From G963678095 sp963678095 (lineage in GTDB: Bacteria; Bacillota; Negativicutes; Selenomonadales; Selenomonadaceae): a DNA stretch of 64,000 nt. The stretch is from positions 186,001 through 250,000 of the forward strand of contig OY782746.1 in assembly GCA_963678095.2 (NCBI GenBank). Reading direction: 5' to 3'. Of the stretch, positions 31,894-41,749 are shown piece by piece. The notes under the pieces are model-generated. The model searched no databases. It saw only the letters and a program-made list of their open reading frames with translations, and was not told the origin of the DNA. Made by a program: the position numbers and the translations under genes. Numbering within the stretch: the stretch's first letter is position 1; every line of letters begins with the position of its first letter.

Positions 31894-32373
31894 CTACACC
31901 TGGCCTGCTAAAAACTCTCGCACGCTTTCTGTTATAAATTGATGATCTTCCAGATCCGACATGCCCGAGACAGCGATCGCCCCAACAACGCCAAGCAGCG
32001 CTACCCGAAGGGGAAAGCCCCCGCCAAATTGAGCATATTCCGTAGGCGCCACCGCATAACGGTTAAAAATCGTATCTTGTTTCAGTTCCATATACAACGC
32101 CAGTTGGTAGGTGCTTTTGAAAAATCGATATATGCTGTTTTGTTTCCGCCTGATCCAGGCATCATTATCCGGTGTAGTCCCATCAAACGCATAATAAAAC
32201 AAATCGTGATGGTTCATGCTAATCCCGATCGCCACCGGTTTTTTTGCCTTTTTCCGGGCGCACTCGACTATGAAACAGCCTAAGTCCCAGGCTATTTCAC
32301 TGTTAAACGCCGAAAAAGTAAGTTCCTGTTCTTCCTGCTGCAAATGCTGGATCTTTGCTTCAATCTCCTGCAT
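31894..32373 (-). CDS. UPF0303/HbpS-like (GlcG family) protein
   Basis: 159 residues of the GlcG/HbpS fold (heme-degrading-domain superfamily, UPF0303). Typical segments are KPVAIGISMNHHDLFYYAFDG, the R-RK-N pair WIRRKQNS and the C-terminal GGGFPL plus GVVGAIAVSGM. Some family members bind heme, but the substrate here is unknown. AAGGAAGTGGG lies before the ATG. It converges with the lipoprotein gene, with only four bases between. Confidence 0.85.
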   Translation of the reverse strand: MQEIEAKIQHLQQEEQELTFSAFNSEIAWDLGCFIVECARKKAKKPVAIGISMNHHDLFYYAFDGTTPDNDAWIRRKQNSIYRFFKSTYQLALYMELKQDTIFNRYAVAPTEYAQFGGGFPLRVALLGVVGAIAVSGMSDLEDHQFITESVREFLAGQV

Positions 32374-32487
32374 AATCCCACTTCCTTTTCGTTTATTGGG
32401 TAATATAGCATTAGTCCCCGTAAATATTTCAACAACTATAGCCAGCCGTCACCTGCGCACCCCTAAAAGAATACGATTACAACAAGA

Positions 32488-32521
32488 AGGCCGTCAGCGC
32501 AGATGCTGCCGGCCCTTTTTT
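32488..32521 (-). terminator. Intrinsic terminator
   Basis: GGGCCGGCAGC and GCTGACGGCC arms on the minus strand close the DUF948-like gene, whose last codons run into the hairpin edge. The T run lies on the plus-strand 3' side, so the direction is uncertain. Confidence 0.5.
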
Positions 32522-32885
32522 AATCCTTTTTGCCAAAAATGGCTTTAATAATATCGAAAAAAATTCCGGTAAGACTGCCAACAGCCTGCAGACTTTGCTG
32601 CAAATTCTCTACTGTGGTCAGAAATTGGCTGACTACAGCCGTTTCAAGTTCTGCCGCAACGCCTGTGATTGACTTTAGTTCCAGTACCATCTCATTGATA
32701 TTTTCCAGTAGGAGCGGCAACACAGCCATCGTCTTTGTAAGCTGTGGCTCTTGCTGTGTCAAAAGCCCCTGCACCTGGTTTAAAGTTTGTGTTGCTTTAT
32801 GCAGCACAACGATCATGTAAACACCGATAATTGCAGCCAGCACAAATAAAATAAACAGACCAGCCTCGGCAAAAGATATATACAT
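32520..32885 (-). CDS. DUF948-like membrane-anchored helical protein
   Basis: 121 residues with one N-terminal membrane segment (AGLFILFVLAAIIGVYMIVVL) followed by long amphipathic helices (LLENINEMVLELKSITGVAAELETAVVSQFL), like the DUF948 family found with YtxH proteins. The start at 32885 has GGAGGAG nine bases upstream. An in-frame ATG at 32903 lies within that SD. It is 47 bases downstream of the YtxH-like gene and probably cotranscribed. Confidence 0.78.
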   Translation of the reverse strand: MYISFAEAGLFILFVLAAIIGVYMIVVLHKATQTLNQVQGLLTQQEPQLTKTMAVLPLLLENINEMVLELKSITGVAAELETAVVSQFLTTVENLQQSLQAVGSLTGIFFDIIKAIFGKKD

Positions 32886-32932
32886 TGGCTTCAACTCCTC
32901 CATTGACCTGTCGCAATACTAACCGGCCTTGC

Positions 32933-33211
32933 TTAGCAGACAGCATCCATATCCTCTGCGTTGCCATTTTCCGGTTTATGCTTGGCTGTTTTTTCTTCAA
33001 CCGCTGCTTTTGCTTTTTCCACCAGGTCCCGTGCTTTGCGTGAAAATTCCTCTCTGTTTTCCGGCCCACTTTTGGGTACCAGCAAAGCCGCTGCTGCTGC
33101 CCCCAAGAAAATCCCCGCTGCAGCACCAACAGCAAAATATTTTACCACCTGTCGCTGCTGCGCCTGCCTGCGATTTTGCCGGCTGCTTTCAATAAGATCA
33201 AGAATTGACAT
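32933..33211 (-). CDS. YtxH-domain protein
   Basis: 92 residues: a basic N-terminus, a Gly/Ala-rich membrane segment (YFAVGAAAGIFLGAAAAALL) followed by the family PKSG motif and a charged helix (REEFSRKARDLVEKAKAAVEE). This is the YtxH/gas-vesicle-like general-stress group. GAGGAGG lies before the ATG. It precedes the DUF948-like gene, a common pairing in Firmicutes. Confidence 0.85.
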   Translation of the reverse strand: MSILDLIESSRQNRRQAQQRQVVKYFAVGAAAGIFLGAAAAALLVPKSGPENREEFSRKARDLVEKAKAAVEEKTAKHKPENGNAEDMDAVC

Positions 33212-33309
33212 ATTTAACTTCCTCCTCTTTATCGATCGCTTTTACTGTAAACTTCCAAAGAGAATTATCTTCTTTACCTAATTCAGCTGAAACTGCGCTC
33301 GCCAAAACG

Positions 33310-34374
33310 TTATTCCGATTCGGCAATGACAATATCAATCTCATTCATTAAATCCACCAGATAGCAGTCATCGGCTTTTAACTTCTTTTTGTTTTCTTCG
33401 AGAATCCTGATAACTGGTCTTGTCGGTTTGCTCAGATTCTGAGCAAACACAATGCCACGTCGCAAATCACTGAGTTTCACAAAAGCACCATTGGGATAGG
33501 CCGCAATGTGTTCAATAAATTTTTCTGAAATCATCTCATCAAACTGTGTACCAGCATAGGCCTGCAGATATTCAATTGCCTGGTATACGGGCCATTTGGG
33601 ACTATAGCAGCGATCGGCTGTCAAGGCATCAAATACATCACAAATCGCCACAATTTTAGCAAATTCATGGATTTCATCGCCTTTTACCGCCCTCGGATAC
33701 CCTGAACCATCCACCTTTTCATGATGCGACAGAATAATCGTCCGTGACAGTGGGCTCAGTTCCCAGTCATTTTTCACTGCATCAAAGCCGAGCTGTGAAT
33801 GTTCCTTTATCACCCGGCATTCTTCCCGCGTCAGCCGGCCTGGTTTATTGAGAATTTCATTGGGTATTTTTGCCTTGCCGATGTCATGCAACAAAGCCCC
33901 TACTCCCAGTTTTTGTAACTGGCTTTTGTCATAGCCAAGGGCATTCCCCAGTACCAGAGCCAATACAGCCACGTTAACCGAATGAGAGAAGGTATATTCA
34001 TCATTGGTCCTAATGTCAGACAATCCTATCAGTACATTGCTATTTTGCAGAATCTCCTCAATCATATTTTCCACAGCATTTTTCACCTGCTGAATGTTGA
34101 TATCCCGCCCTTTTGTTATGCTATCCAAAACATCACAGACAATCCGTTTACTGTTAATTCTTGTTATATCGGTAATTACATCATTGATTTCAATGCCCGC
34201 GGAGTACTCATCTTCAACATAAATATAATGGACTCCTAAATCACTCAATTTGTCTTTATAAAAAGTTAAATTACTACAGCCTGTATTCAATAAAATGTTT
34301 GACCCATCGCGCTGATATATCGGCTTTGCCAAACACATATCATCTGTTACTTGTTCTATATTAATTAATCTCAA
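33310..34374 (-). CDS. HD-GYP domain cyclic-di-GMP phosphodiesterase
   Basis: The C-terminal domain is HD-GYP: HSVNVAVLALVLG, LLHDIGKAKIPNEIL near residue 165, and HHEKVDGSGYPRAVKGDEI near 215, with CDVFDALTADRCY. The metal ligands and GYP signature are intact, so hydrolysis of cyclic-di-GMP is expected. The N-terminal 120 residues resemble the DUF3391-like region common before this domain. A TTG start at 34374 is preferred because GGTGGAG lies just upstream. Confidence 0.9.
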   Translation of the reverse strand: MRLINIEQVTDDMCLAKPIYQRDGSNILLNTGCSNLTFYKDKLSDLGVHYIYVEDEYSAGIEINDVITDITRINSKRIVCDVLDSITKGRDINIQQVKNAVENMIEEILQNSNVLIGLSDIRTNDEYTFSHSVNVAVLALVLGNALGYDKSQLQKLGVGALLHDIGKAKIPNEILNKPGRLTREECRVIKEHSQLGFDAVKNDWELSPLSRTIILSHHEKVDGSGYPRAVKGDEIHEFAKIVAICDVFDALTADRCYSPKWPVYQAIEYLQAYAGTQFDEMISEKFIEHIAAYPNGAFVKLSDLRRGIVFAQNLSKPTRPVIRILEENKKKLKADDCYLVDLMNEIDIVIAESE

Positions 34375-34686
34375 AATTCTCCACCCCAACTAATAAAGTA
34401 GAATCGTTTTTGTTTGAGATATTTTGGTCATCCGCATAGGTATAGCCTGTCTATATTATACTATATTTTTAAAAAACGTTATATATATTATTCTATCTTC
34501 TCGAAAAATACTTTTTAGCAATTATCTATTCTGTATCGCTTTTTTCTTTGCAAGGTTCCCATACAGATTATCAGGCTCAGCTGCCCCCATTTCTGCTAAA
34601 AAATTCGCCCAAACGTTTTTCGTCCAGGCGAATCAGAAACAGTTCTACAATTTATATTCCCTAAGAAACCTTTTTTCTCATAGGGC

Positions 34687-35118
34687 TTATTTGATCACAA
34701 CTACCGGTATTTTCGCATGCGTGACAAGCTTCAGGGCCACACTTCCCAGCAGCAATCCCTCAAACCCACCGCGACCTCTTGTGCCGACAAGAATCAAATC
34801 CGCCGCCTGCTCACCGGCATGCATAAGCAGCCGTGACACGACATCCCCTTCCAAAACATGCGTACTGACAACATGCCCGCCCTCGGCACAATCGGCCTTC
34901 AACTGGTCAAGTTTTTCCACCACGGCGGCTTTCTGATCAGGTGACATCGCGGCTACATCCAGGGGATAGCTATCCTGTATAAACTGTGTACCAAGGGATG
35001 GAATCACCGTTACAATATCCAGCGTTCCCGCTAAATCCTGCTGCATTTCCAGTGCTTTTTCCAGTGCTCTGCGACTGCAGGGCGACCCATCATAAGCCAG
35101 CATAATATGTTCCTTCAT
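34687..35118 (-). CDS. Universal stress protein (UspA family)
   Basis: 143 residues of a single Usp domain. It begins IMLAYDGSPCSRRALEKA and ends with the ATP-binding G-2X-G-9X-G(S/T) signature GTRGRGGFEGLLLGSVALKL, so it is the ATP-binding class. GAGGG lies about nine bases before ATG 35118 and six before ATG 35121; an earlier ATG at 35139 has no SD. The stimulus is unknown. It lies between the two cyclic-di-GMP genes. Confidence 0.92.
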   Translation of the reverse strand: MKEHIMLAYDGSPCSRRALEKALEMQQDLAGTLDIVTVIPSLGTQFIQDSYPLDVAAMSPDQKAAVVEKLDQLKADCAEGGHVVSTHVLEGDVVSRLLMHAGEQAADLILVGTRGRGGFEGLLLGSVALKLVTHAKIPVVVIK

Positions 35119-35191
35119 CATCGTCCCTCTTTTCTGCATTTTCTCTCTGCTATATTATATTCCAACTCCATCCGGCTGACAACACAGCCCA

Positions 35192-38100
35192 TCAGCTTTC
35201 TCTGGAATCGAGCAACGCCACGGCCTCATTTTCCAGTACCGGTTTACTGTAAAAATAGCCTTGCATACGGTCACAGTCAAGTGCCTGTAAAAGTGCCAGC
35301 TGTTCTGCCGTTTCCACACCCTCGGCAACAACCTCAAGCTGCATCGTATGGCCTAAGCTTATAATCGATCCCACCAGTTCAAGCTGCATTTGATCATCAC
35401 AAATGCGATCAATAAACGACTTGTCAATCTTCAATATCCCAACTGGCAAGCTCTTTAAATACGTAAGTGAAGAATAGCCGGTACCAAAGTCATCCAGCGA
35501 CAGCATAATTCCCATCTCCTGCAGGCGACGAAGTTTTGCCACATTCTCCTCCATCGCTTCAATCAAAACCCCTTCGGTGATCTCAAGATCCAGTTGTTCG
35601 GCCCGTATACCTGTAGAAGCAATACAGATGGCAACATAATCGACAAAATCCTCTTCCATAAGCTGGGGCGGCGAAATATTGACGGCTATCCGGACATGAT
35701 CCTGCCCAACAGCACTCAGCCTGCGGGCAAATCGCGCCGCTTCAGCTAGTACCCAGCGCCCAATCGGCAAAATCAGACCACATTCTTCTGCCAGCGGGAT
35801 AAACCGGGCCGGTGATATGTTTCCATATTCTGCGCTTTGCCAACGCAGTAATGCCTCAAAGCTGACAATCCGCCGGGTAGAAATTTCAACAATCGGCTGA
35901 TAAACAATGCTAAGCTCTTGTTTTGCCAGTACATGATGCAGACTGCTGATCAGAGCCATTTTTTCCTGGGCCGCAACCTGCATCTGATCGGTATAAAAAC
36001 GCCAACAATTTTTGCCAGCAGTTTTTGCCGCATACATGGCATTATCAGCATTTTTAAGTAATTCTTCCGCTGATTCGCCATTTTCCGGATAAAGCGCGAC
36101 CCCAATACTTGCCGACAAACGAACCAGCTTTTCCCCCACCATATAGTCGCGATTTAGTCTAAACAACAATCGCCGGGCAATTTCCGCAATCCGCTTGCGA
36201 TCATACACATCACATACGAGAACACTGAACTCATCGCCACCCAGCCGGGCTATAAAGGCCTCCGCCCCGACAGCGGCTGTGATATTGCTGGCGGCAGCTT
36301 TGATGACATCATTGCCTGAGGTATGTCCATACGTATCATTGACTTCCTTTAAATTATCCATATCAATAAAGAACAGACACCCTTGCTGGCAAGGGGCGGC
36401 ACTCGAGGCAAATACCTCCTCCAGCTTCATGCTGAGACTTGCCCAATTAGGCAGTCCTGTCAGGGCATCACGATATGCCAATTCCTGTATCCGAACCCGG
36501 GTTTTCGCATTATGAAGGGCAACGGACGCCAGATCAGAGAATTTCTGCAGCGCATCCAGTTGTTCCTCATTTACCAGATGAATCTGATCCAGCCAGGCCA
36601 GGCAAAAGACACCTACAACCTCATCTTTATACGCCAACGGCATCATAATCACACTGCTGACCCGTTCCAGACTCTCACGAACAATCCGTTGCGTAAACCG
36701 CTTATAATCTTCCACATACAATCTTTGCTTAGAGCGGTAGACAATTTCAAACATCCCCTGCTCGAGTGATATGCGTTCACCATCCTGATAAAGTCCTCCA
36801 CAAACATGAACAACATCGACCAATTTGTCTTTTTCGTCAACTAGTGCAATAAAACCGGCTGCCGCTTCCACTAAAGAGCGCGCGGTATTGAATATGGTTC
36901 CCAACAGCCGCTCCGGATCATCTGGCTGCTGAATAATCAGGCTCGTAATCGCACTGTATTGTCGCTCACTGAGCAAAAGTTCCTCCTGCGTTTTTCTCCG
37001 CGCCGCATTTTCATTATAAAGTCGCCGGTTTGTGTCCTCCAGGGTTTCATTCATTGCCAGCATTTCCTGATTTGCTGCCACCAGTTCTCCGGTGCGCTTA
37101 TCGACGAGGTCCTCCATTTTCTCCCGGTGTTGGCGCAGTTCAGCGATCATTTCATTAAAATTTGTAAACACCAATCGGAATTCATTGGAAAAATTCGTAT
37201 TGAGACGCACAGCAAGGTTTCCCTTTTTGATCATGTTTGTTGTTTCCAGTAAATCCAGCAATGGCTTTGTCACCTTACGGGAAAAGGCCACCGCCAAAAA
37301 AGCTGCGGCTATGATCACGACCAGTCCCACAAGAATATTGTAGGCCAGAATCTTATCCATAAACATCATAGCCGCATATTTTTTCTGCACGACAATGACA
37401 TTCCACGGAGCTGATTTCCCCGGTACATTGATGCTTTGATACGCACAAATATTTTCCTCGCCATCAAGATCGGTGTACTCCCCCGTGCCAGTCACGCCAG
37501 CCATCGCCTGGTCAATAATCATCTGTAGCGAGGCGGAAATTTCTACATCACTTTCCGCTGTCACCTCATTGTTCTTTCGGTCTCTGATCATTTTACCATC
37601 TTTATCATATAGCAACGCCTTTTTCTTCAGCGTCCTGTAATTATATAAGTCACTTCCTGTATCATACTCTGGATGCGCAATCACTTCCCCCTCGCCACCA
37701 AGCAAGTAGGCGTAGCTTCCCGCCCTTGTATTAAACGTCTCCAGGAGCAGTTGCAATTCTTTTACTGCAATGTCTCCTTCAACAACTCCGACAAGCTGAC
37801 CATTTTCATAAATCCCATGGACAATCGTAATAATCGGATTCCCAGTTGTCAGGGAATAATAGGTTTTGGATATGTAGGGTTCACGCTCGATCATAAACTT
37901 TTTAAACCAAAAGCGTTCAGCCCTGTTGCCTAAAGGACCGCTTGACCTTGCCAACTGATCTCCCTTAAGGTTATTTATGGCTACGAGCTGAAACGCCGAA
38001 AAACGTCCGGCGACCTCCCGCATCAGGCTCTGCTGGGAATCCGGATCAAGCTCCATTATCCCTGGATATTCTGCTGTAAATTCAATGGCTGCATAGGCAT

Positions 38101-38281
38101 TTTGCATGGTCTGCTCAATATTGGTCACCACACTTGCTGCCATCAGCGAGTTGCTTTCCTTCATTTTTTCCTTATAGGCATCAGAAATCAGCAAGTAGCT
38201 GCCAACGATTGTTATCGTCAACGCCAGTAAAATCAAAGAAGATATAAGTAGCGGCAATTGTTGGCGAATAGAATTTCGCAT
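35192..38281 (-). CDS. Cache-HAMP-GAF-GGDEF-EAL cyclic-di-GMP signalling protein
   Basis: The protein of about 1,029 residues has a membrane segment (10-32), an extracytoplasmic dCache sensor (about 35-300), a second membrane segment (about 308-330), HAMP (about 330-385), a coiled coil, a GAF domain (about 450-600), GGDEF (RLGGDEFSVLV) and EAL (FEALLRW, DDFGTGYSSL, EGVE). Both enzymatic motifs are intact, so either activity is possible; no RxxD inhibitory site is seen ahead of GGDEF. The start at 38281 places the first helix at the N-terminus. Its SD is weak. Confidence 0.92.
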   Translation of the reverse strand: MRNSIRQQLPLLISSLILLALTITIVGSYLLISDAYKEKMKESNSLMAASVVTNIEQTMQNAYAAIEFTAEYPGIMELDPDSQQSLMREVAGRFSAFQLVAINNLKGDQLARSSGPLGNRAERFWFKKFMIEREPYISKTYYSLTTGNPIITIVHGIYENGQLVGVVEGDIAVKELQLLLETFNTRAGSYAYLLGGEGEVIAHPEYDTGSDLYNYRTLKKKALLYDKDGKMIRDRKNNEVTAESDVEISASLQMIIDQAMAGVTGTGEYTDLDGEENICAYQSINVPGKSAPWNVIVVQKKYAAMMFMDKILAYNILVGLVVIIAAAFLAVAFSRKVTKPLLDLLETTNMIKKGNLAVRLNTNFSNEFRLVFTNFNEMIAELRQHREKMEDLVDKRTGELVAANQEMLAMNETLEDTNRRLYNENAARRKTQEELLLSERQYSAITSLIIQQPDDPERLLGTIFNTARSLVEAAAGFIALVDEKDKLVDVVHVCGGLYQDGERISLEQGMFEIVYRSKQRLYVEDYKRFTQRIVRESLERVSSVIMMPLAYKDEVVGVFCLAWLDQIHLVNEEQLDALQKFSDLASVALHNAKTRVRIQELAYRDALTGLPNWASLSMKLEEVFASSAAPCQQGCLFFIDMDNLKEVNDTYGHTSGNDVIKAAASNITAAVGAEAFIARLGGDEFSVLVCDVYDRKRIAEIARRLLFRLNRDYMVGEKLVRLSASIGVALYPENGESAEELLKNADNAMYAAKTAGKNCWRFYTDQMQVAAQEKMALISSLHHVLAKQELSIVYQPIVEISTRRIVSFEALLRWQSAEYGNISPARFIPLAEECGLILPIGRWVLAEAARFARRLSAVGQDHVRIAVNISPPQLMEEDFVDYVAICIASTGIRAEQLDLEITEGVLIEAMEENVAKLRRLQEMGIMLSLDDFGTGYSSLTYLKSLPVGILKIDKSFIDRICDDQMQLELVGSIISLGHTMQLEVVAEGVETAEQLALLQALDCDRMQGYFYSKPVLENEAVALLDSRES

Positions 38282-38443
38282 AAAAAACACACTCTCTTGC
38301 TCTATATTTTGACATATATCCACGTCCCCGGCAGATAATCCCTCCGCCCCCATTTCATATATGTTTCACTGTAAATAATTCTATTCAAACCACACTATAT
38401 CCTGTTGGCAGTAAAAAAATAACAGCCATTATCCCCAAATAAA

Positions 38444-38470
38444 AACGCCCGCGAAAAGCGGACGTTTCTG
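38444..38470 (-). terminator. Intrinsic terminator after ywbE
   Basis: CGTCCGCTTTTCGCGGGCG forms a hairpin followed by a T run on the minus strand. Confidence 0.75.
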
Positions 38471-38507
38471 TATTGCAGCCGTATATAGCAGCCTCTCAAT
38501 AGCCGCT

Positions 38508-38699
38508 TTATTTTATCTCTTGCACACGGCCGACAATTCCGCTCTCAAGCATCACCTTTATTCCACGGGGATGATTTGGTGAATTGGTCAGTAGCCGTTT
38601 GACAACTCCGGCCGTCAGCTTACCGGTCCGCTGGTCCTGTTTTTGCACGACAAGCACCTGCGCACCAATGGCTATATCGCTGCGTTTTGTTGCATCCAT
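38508..38699 (-). CDS. ywbE: YwbE family protein (DUF2196)
   Basis: A 63-residue KOW-like small protein of the YwbE family, recognised from GAQVLVVQKQDQRTGKLTAG and NSPNHPRGIKVMLESG. Its function is unknown. AAAGGA is placed before the ATG. It is downstream of the menaquinone cluster on the same strand, 40 bases after it, and closes with its own terminator, so it may be the last gene of that operon. Confidence 0.9.
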   Translation of the reverse strand: MDATKRSDIAIGAQVLVVQKQDQRTGKLTAGVVKRLLTNSPNHPRGIKVMLESGIVGRVQEIK

Positions 38700-38740
38700 A
38701 TTATTATTCCTTTCTGGACTACAGCCCCTTAATTTACCGA

Positions 38741-39823
38741 TCAGAGTGTTCGAATGATGTTGAAATTGCAGTCACACTCTACGGGAACTCGTCCCGTTTC
38801 TTTAATTGTCGCCACCAGAGACTCCTTGCTCAAAGACACACTTGATTTTGCTCCGGCGGCATGCATGATTTTCTCTTCCTGAATCGTACCATCAATATCA
38901 TTTGCGCCAAACCCCAGGGCCAGCTGCGCCACCGGCAACGTCAGCATAACCCAGTATGCCTTGATATTTTTTATATTGTCGAGCATCAGACGCGATATTG
39001 CCATGGTCTTAAGGTCATCCCAAACCGATGTCCGCGATACAGTTTTTCCCAACTCCGTGTTGCCCGGATGGAAAGGGAAACAGATAAAGGTCTGAAAGCC
39101 ACCGGTTTCATCCTGCAAATCCCGCAGTGTCAGCAGATGGTCAATCCGTTCCTCCGTAGTCTCGATATGTCCGTACAGCATACTGGCATTCGTCTTTAAG
39201 CCAAGCTCATGTGCAGTGCGTGCAACCTCCAGCCAATCCGCTGCACTGGCTTTATTCGGACAAAGCTGTTCACGAATGCGCGGCGATAATATTTCTGCGC
39301 CCCCACCAGCAATAGCCTCTACACCGGCATCAATTAACGCCTGTAAGACCTCGCGAACAGACTTTCCTGAAATTTTAACAAAATGATTGATTTCCACCCC
39401 GGTAAAACCCTTTAAATGCAACGCCGGGAATTCGCGTTTGAGCATTTTAATAATGCTCAAATACTGATCAAATGACCAGTGCGGATGCAGTCCGCTAACA
39501 ATATGAAGCCCACTCAGATCAGGATCCTGCAAGGCTCGGGTCACCTTTTCCCTTACCTGCTGCTCACTCATCTCATAGGCCTGTTGGCTGTCTTCATCGC
39601 AGCCAAAAGCACAAAATTTACAGCGTGCGGCACAGATATTTGTCAGGTTCACATGACAATTTACATTGTAATATACATAGGGTCCGCTGATTTTTTCGCG
39701 AACGAAATCAGCTAAAGCGCCAATGCGCGCCAGATCATCCGACGCATAAAGAGCCAGCCCGTCTTCGCGGGTCAATCGCTGCCCGCTGCGAACTTTTTTT
39801 TCAATGATATCGAGAAAACTCAT
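38741..39823 (-). CDS. Aminofutalosine synthase MqnE-like radical SAM protein (copy 1)
   Basis: This radical SAM enzyme is of the futalosine menaquinone pathway type, where MqnE joins SAM to the chorismate-derived enolpyruvyl benzoate. The CxxxCxxC cluster site CAARCKFCAFG and the downstream GGGAEIL and GFGANDIDGT are present. The protein is about 360 residues. GGTG lies nine bases before ATG 39823. It is one of two MqnE-like genes in the cluster. Division of labour between them is unknown. Confidence 0.85.
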   Translation of the reverse strand: MSFLDIIEKKVRSGQRLTREDGLALYASDDLARIGALADFVREKISGPYVYYNVNCHVNLTNICAARCKFCAFGCDEDSQQAYEMSEQQVREKVTRALQDPDLSGLHIVSGLHPHWSFDQYLSIIKMLKREFPALHLKGFTGVEINHFVKISGKSVREVLQALIDAGVEAIAGGGAEILSPRIREQLCPNKASAADWLEVARTAHELGLKTNASMLYGHIETTEERIDHLLTLRDLQDETGGFQTFICFPFHPGNTELGKTVSRTSVWDDLKTMAISRLMLDNIKNIKAYWVMLTLPVAQLALGFGANDIDGTIQEEKIMHAAGAKSSVSLSKESLVATIKETGRVPVECDCNFNIIRTL

Positions 39824-39873
39824 GAATACGTGCACCTTTCTTATGTACAGTTTTAAGACCAGCGTCGTCCTAT

Positions 39874-40725
39874 TTATTTATATACTTCTTTTAGCAAGGT
39901 AGCCTTACGCAGATCCTCACACTCACAGTTTTTATCCGCGGCTGCAAGATTACGGATGGCAGCCAAAATAATCCGGCTGATCATCGGGGCATCATTATAG
40001 AAAATATCTTCCAGATCCTGATGCGACCATTTTTTCACCAAGCCTTCACCATAATTGACCGTGTAGTACAGTCCCGCATAGCAGGCCCCGATCTCACGGG
40101 CAAGATACACCTCGGGGCAAATGCTCTGCCCAACAATATCAGCCTGACCCTTCAGCATCGCAATTTCAGCCGGACTTTCAAAATGGCGCCCATCCGTATT
40201 GGCATAAATGCCGCGCGTGAAAATCCTGCCGGAGAAAAACTTGCGTGTCTGCGCTATAAGCTCCTGACGCATCTGCGGGCAAAGGGAATCACGCATAACC
40301 AGCAGATAGGGGCTATCAAGGCCGACATCCTTCCGTACGGAAAGATCAAGATAATCATCCGGTATCAGAAAATCACGGATATCCAATAGCGGATTAACCG
40401 TCCCTACGCCACCTTCAGCAAAAATGCGTTTGACACCCGCTTCACGAAACACCCAGAAAATCTGTTTCGAACCATCCGCCCGGCTTGTTCCGCTGCGCCA
40501 GCCATGCATTTTACAATTCAATACTTTTTCACCAGCCACTTCAAACAGGCGAAAAGCCGGGCTCTGTCCGTACGGCGTTGAAAAAAACAATCCGTCGGCA
40601 AGTATTGTAACATCTTCTGCTTGCGCCCCTAGCGGAAAATCACTCGATAAGGTTCCCGATCCGCCAATAACGGCAAATGCGGCCTTGGGAATAGCCTGTG
40701 TTTCCTTTTTTTCTATTGTAGTCAT
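39874..40725 (-). CDS. MTAP/purine nucleoside phosphorylase family protein in mqn cluster
   Basis: The 283-residue protein has a PNP/MTAP-fold look: FAVIGGSGTLSSDFP at the start, then HGWRSG in the position of the phosphate-binding HG loop, EGGVGTVNP and DFLIPDDYLD. It is divergent from standard 5'-methylthioadenosine phosphorylase, as the usual RHGxxH loop is altered. Lying between mqnC and an mqnE-like gene, it probably removes the base from aminofutalosine or futalosine, in place of MqnB. That is inference. CGGAGG precedes the ATG. Confidence 0.72.
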   Translation of the reverse strand: MTTIEKKETQAIPKAAFAVIGGSGTLSSDFPLGAQAEDVTILADGLFFSTPYGQSPAFRLFEVAGEKVLNCKMHGWRSGTSRADGSKQIFWVFREAGVKRIFAEGGVGTVNPLLDIRDFLIPDDYLDLSVRKDVGLDSPYLLVMRDSLCPQMRQELIAQTRKFFSGRIFTRGIYANTDGRHFESPAEIAMLKGQADIVGQSICPEVYLAREIGACYAGLYYTVNYGEGLVKKWSHQDLEDIFYNDAPMISRIILAAIRNLAAADKNCECEDLRKATLLKEVYK

Positions 40726-40726
40726 A

Positions 40727-41749
40727 TTAAAACCTCCGGATCACCTTATATTTTGTATCTCGCTGCGCCGCCCGAAAGCCGCTGCCTTCAATTGTCTGCA
40801 CCATTTTATCAATCGACATCTCATAGGAGGTTCCGGCAGCCCGGACAACATTTTCCTCCAACATAATGCTGCCAAGATCATCGGCGCCAAACGCCAAAGT
40901 CAACTGACCAATCCGCTCGCCCTGGGTAACCCAGGATCCCTGAATATGCTGTACATTTTCCATATACAGGCGGGAAAGCGCCAAGGTTCTTAAATAATCC
41001 CAGGAAGACGTGGTTTTCCCCCCCAGCTGTGTATTTCCCGGCTGATAGCTCCAGGTAATGAAGGCTCTAAACCCGCCCGTTTTTTCCTGCAGGGAACGAA
41101 TGCGCTCCATATGCTCGATTCGCTCCGCCATCGTTTCTCCGAGACCAATCACCATCGTTGCCGTTGTTTCCATGCCAATACTGTGGGCACATTCCATGAC
41201 ATAAAGCCAGTCATCGGTCATGATTTTCTTCGGGCTCACCTGTTTGCGTACACGATCGACAAGAATTTCTGCTCCACCGCCCGGCAAAGAATCAAGCCCA
41301 GCATCTTGCAGCAGCAGCAGTGTATCGCGAACGGACCGGCCGGCCTGTCTGGCAAAATACAGGATTTCGGTCGCCGTAAAGGAGTGAATGCTGATGACAA
41401 AGCGTTTTTTTATTGCTCTAAGCATGGAAAGATAGTAATCAAGATCAAGCTCCGGATGAAGCCCCCCTTGAATCATAACCTGCGTTCCGCCGGCATCAAC
41501 GGTTTCCTGTATTTTATCAAGAATGACCGGCAATGGCAGAACATAAGCATCCTTATGTCCCTGCGGGCGGAAAAAGGCACAAAAGCGGCATTCATTGACG
41601 CAAACATTGCTATAATTAATGTTGCGATCGACAATAAAAGTCACCTCTCGTCCTGGATGCATTTTCTGGCGCAGGGCATTTGCCGCCTGTCCGAGAGCGA
41701 GAATATCCCCCTGCTGCAAAAGTTCCAGGCTCTCTTTTTCACTTAACAT
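40727..41749 (-). CDS. mqnC: Cyclic dehypoxanthinyl futalosine synthase MqnC
   Basis: MqnC is a radical SAM enzyme closing the spiro ring of dehypoxanthinyl futalosine. About 340 residues, with cluster motif CVNECRFCAFFRPQGHKDAY, VMIQGGLHP, LPGGGAEIL and TWSYQPGNT, which distinguish MqnC from MqnE. ATG at 41749 has GGAGG nine bases upstream and overlaps the end of the preceding gene, showing translational coupling. Confidence 0.92.
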   Translation of the reverse strand: MLSEKESLELLQQGDILALGQAANALRQKMHPGREVTFIVDRNINYSNVCVNECRFCAFFRPQGHKDAYVLPLPVILDKIQETVDAGGTQVMIQGGLHPELDLDYYLSMLRAIKKRFVISIHSFTATEILYFARQAGRSVRDTLLLLQDAGLDSLPGGGAEILVDRVRKQVSPKKIMTDDWLYVMECAHSIGMETTATMVIGLGETMAERIEHMERIRSLQEKTGGFRAFITWSYQPGNTQLGGKTTSSWDYLRTLALSRLYMENVQHIQGSWVTQGERIGQLTLAFGADDLGSIMLEENVVRAAGTSYEMSIDKMVQTIEGSGFRAAQRDTKYKVIRRF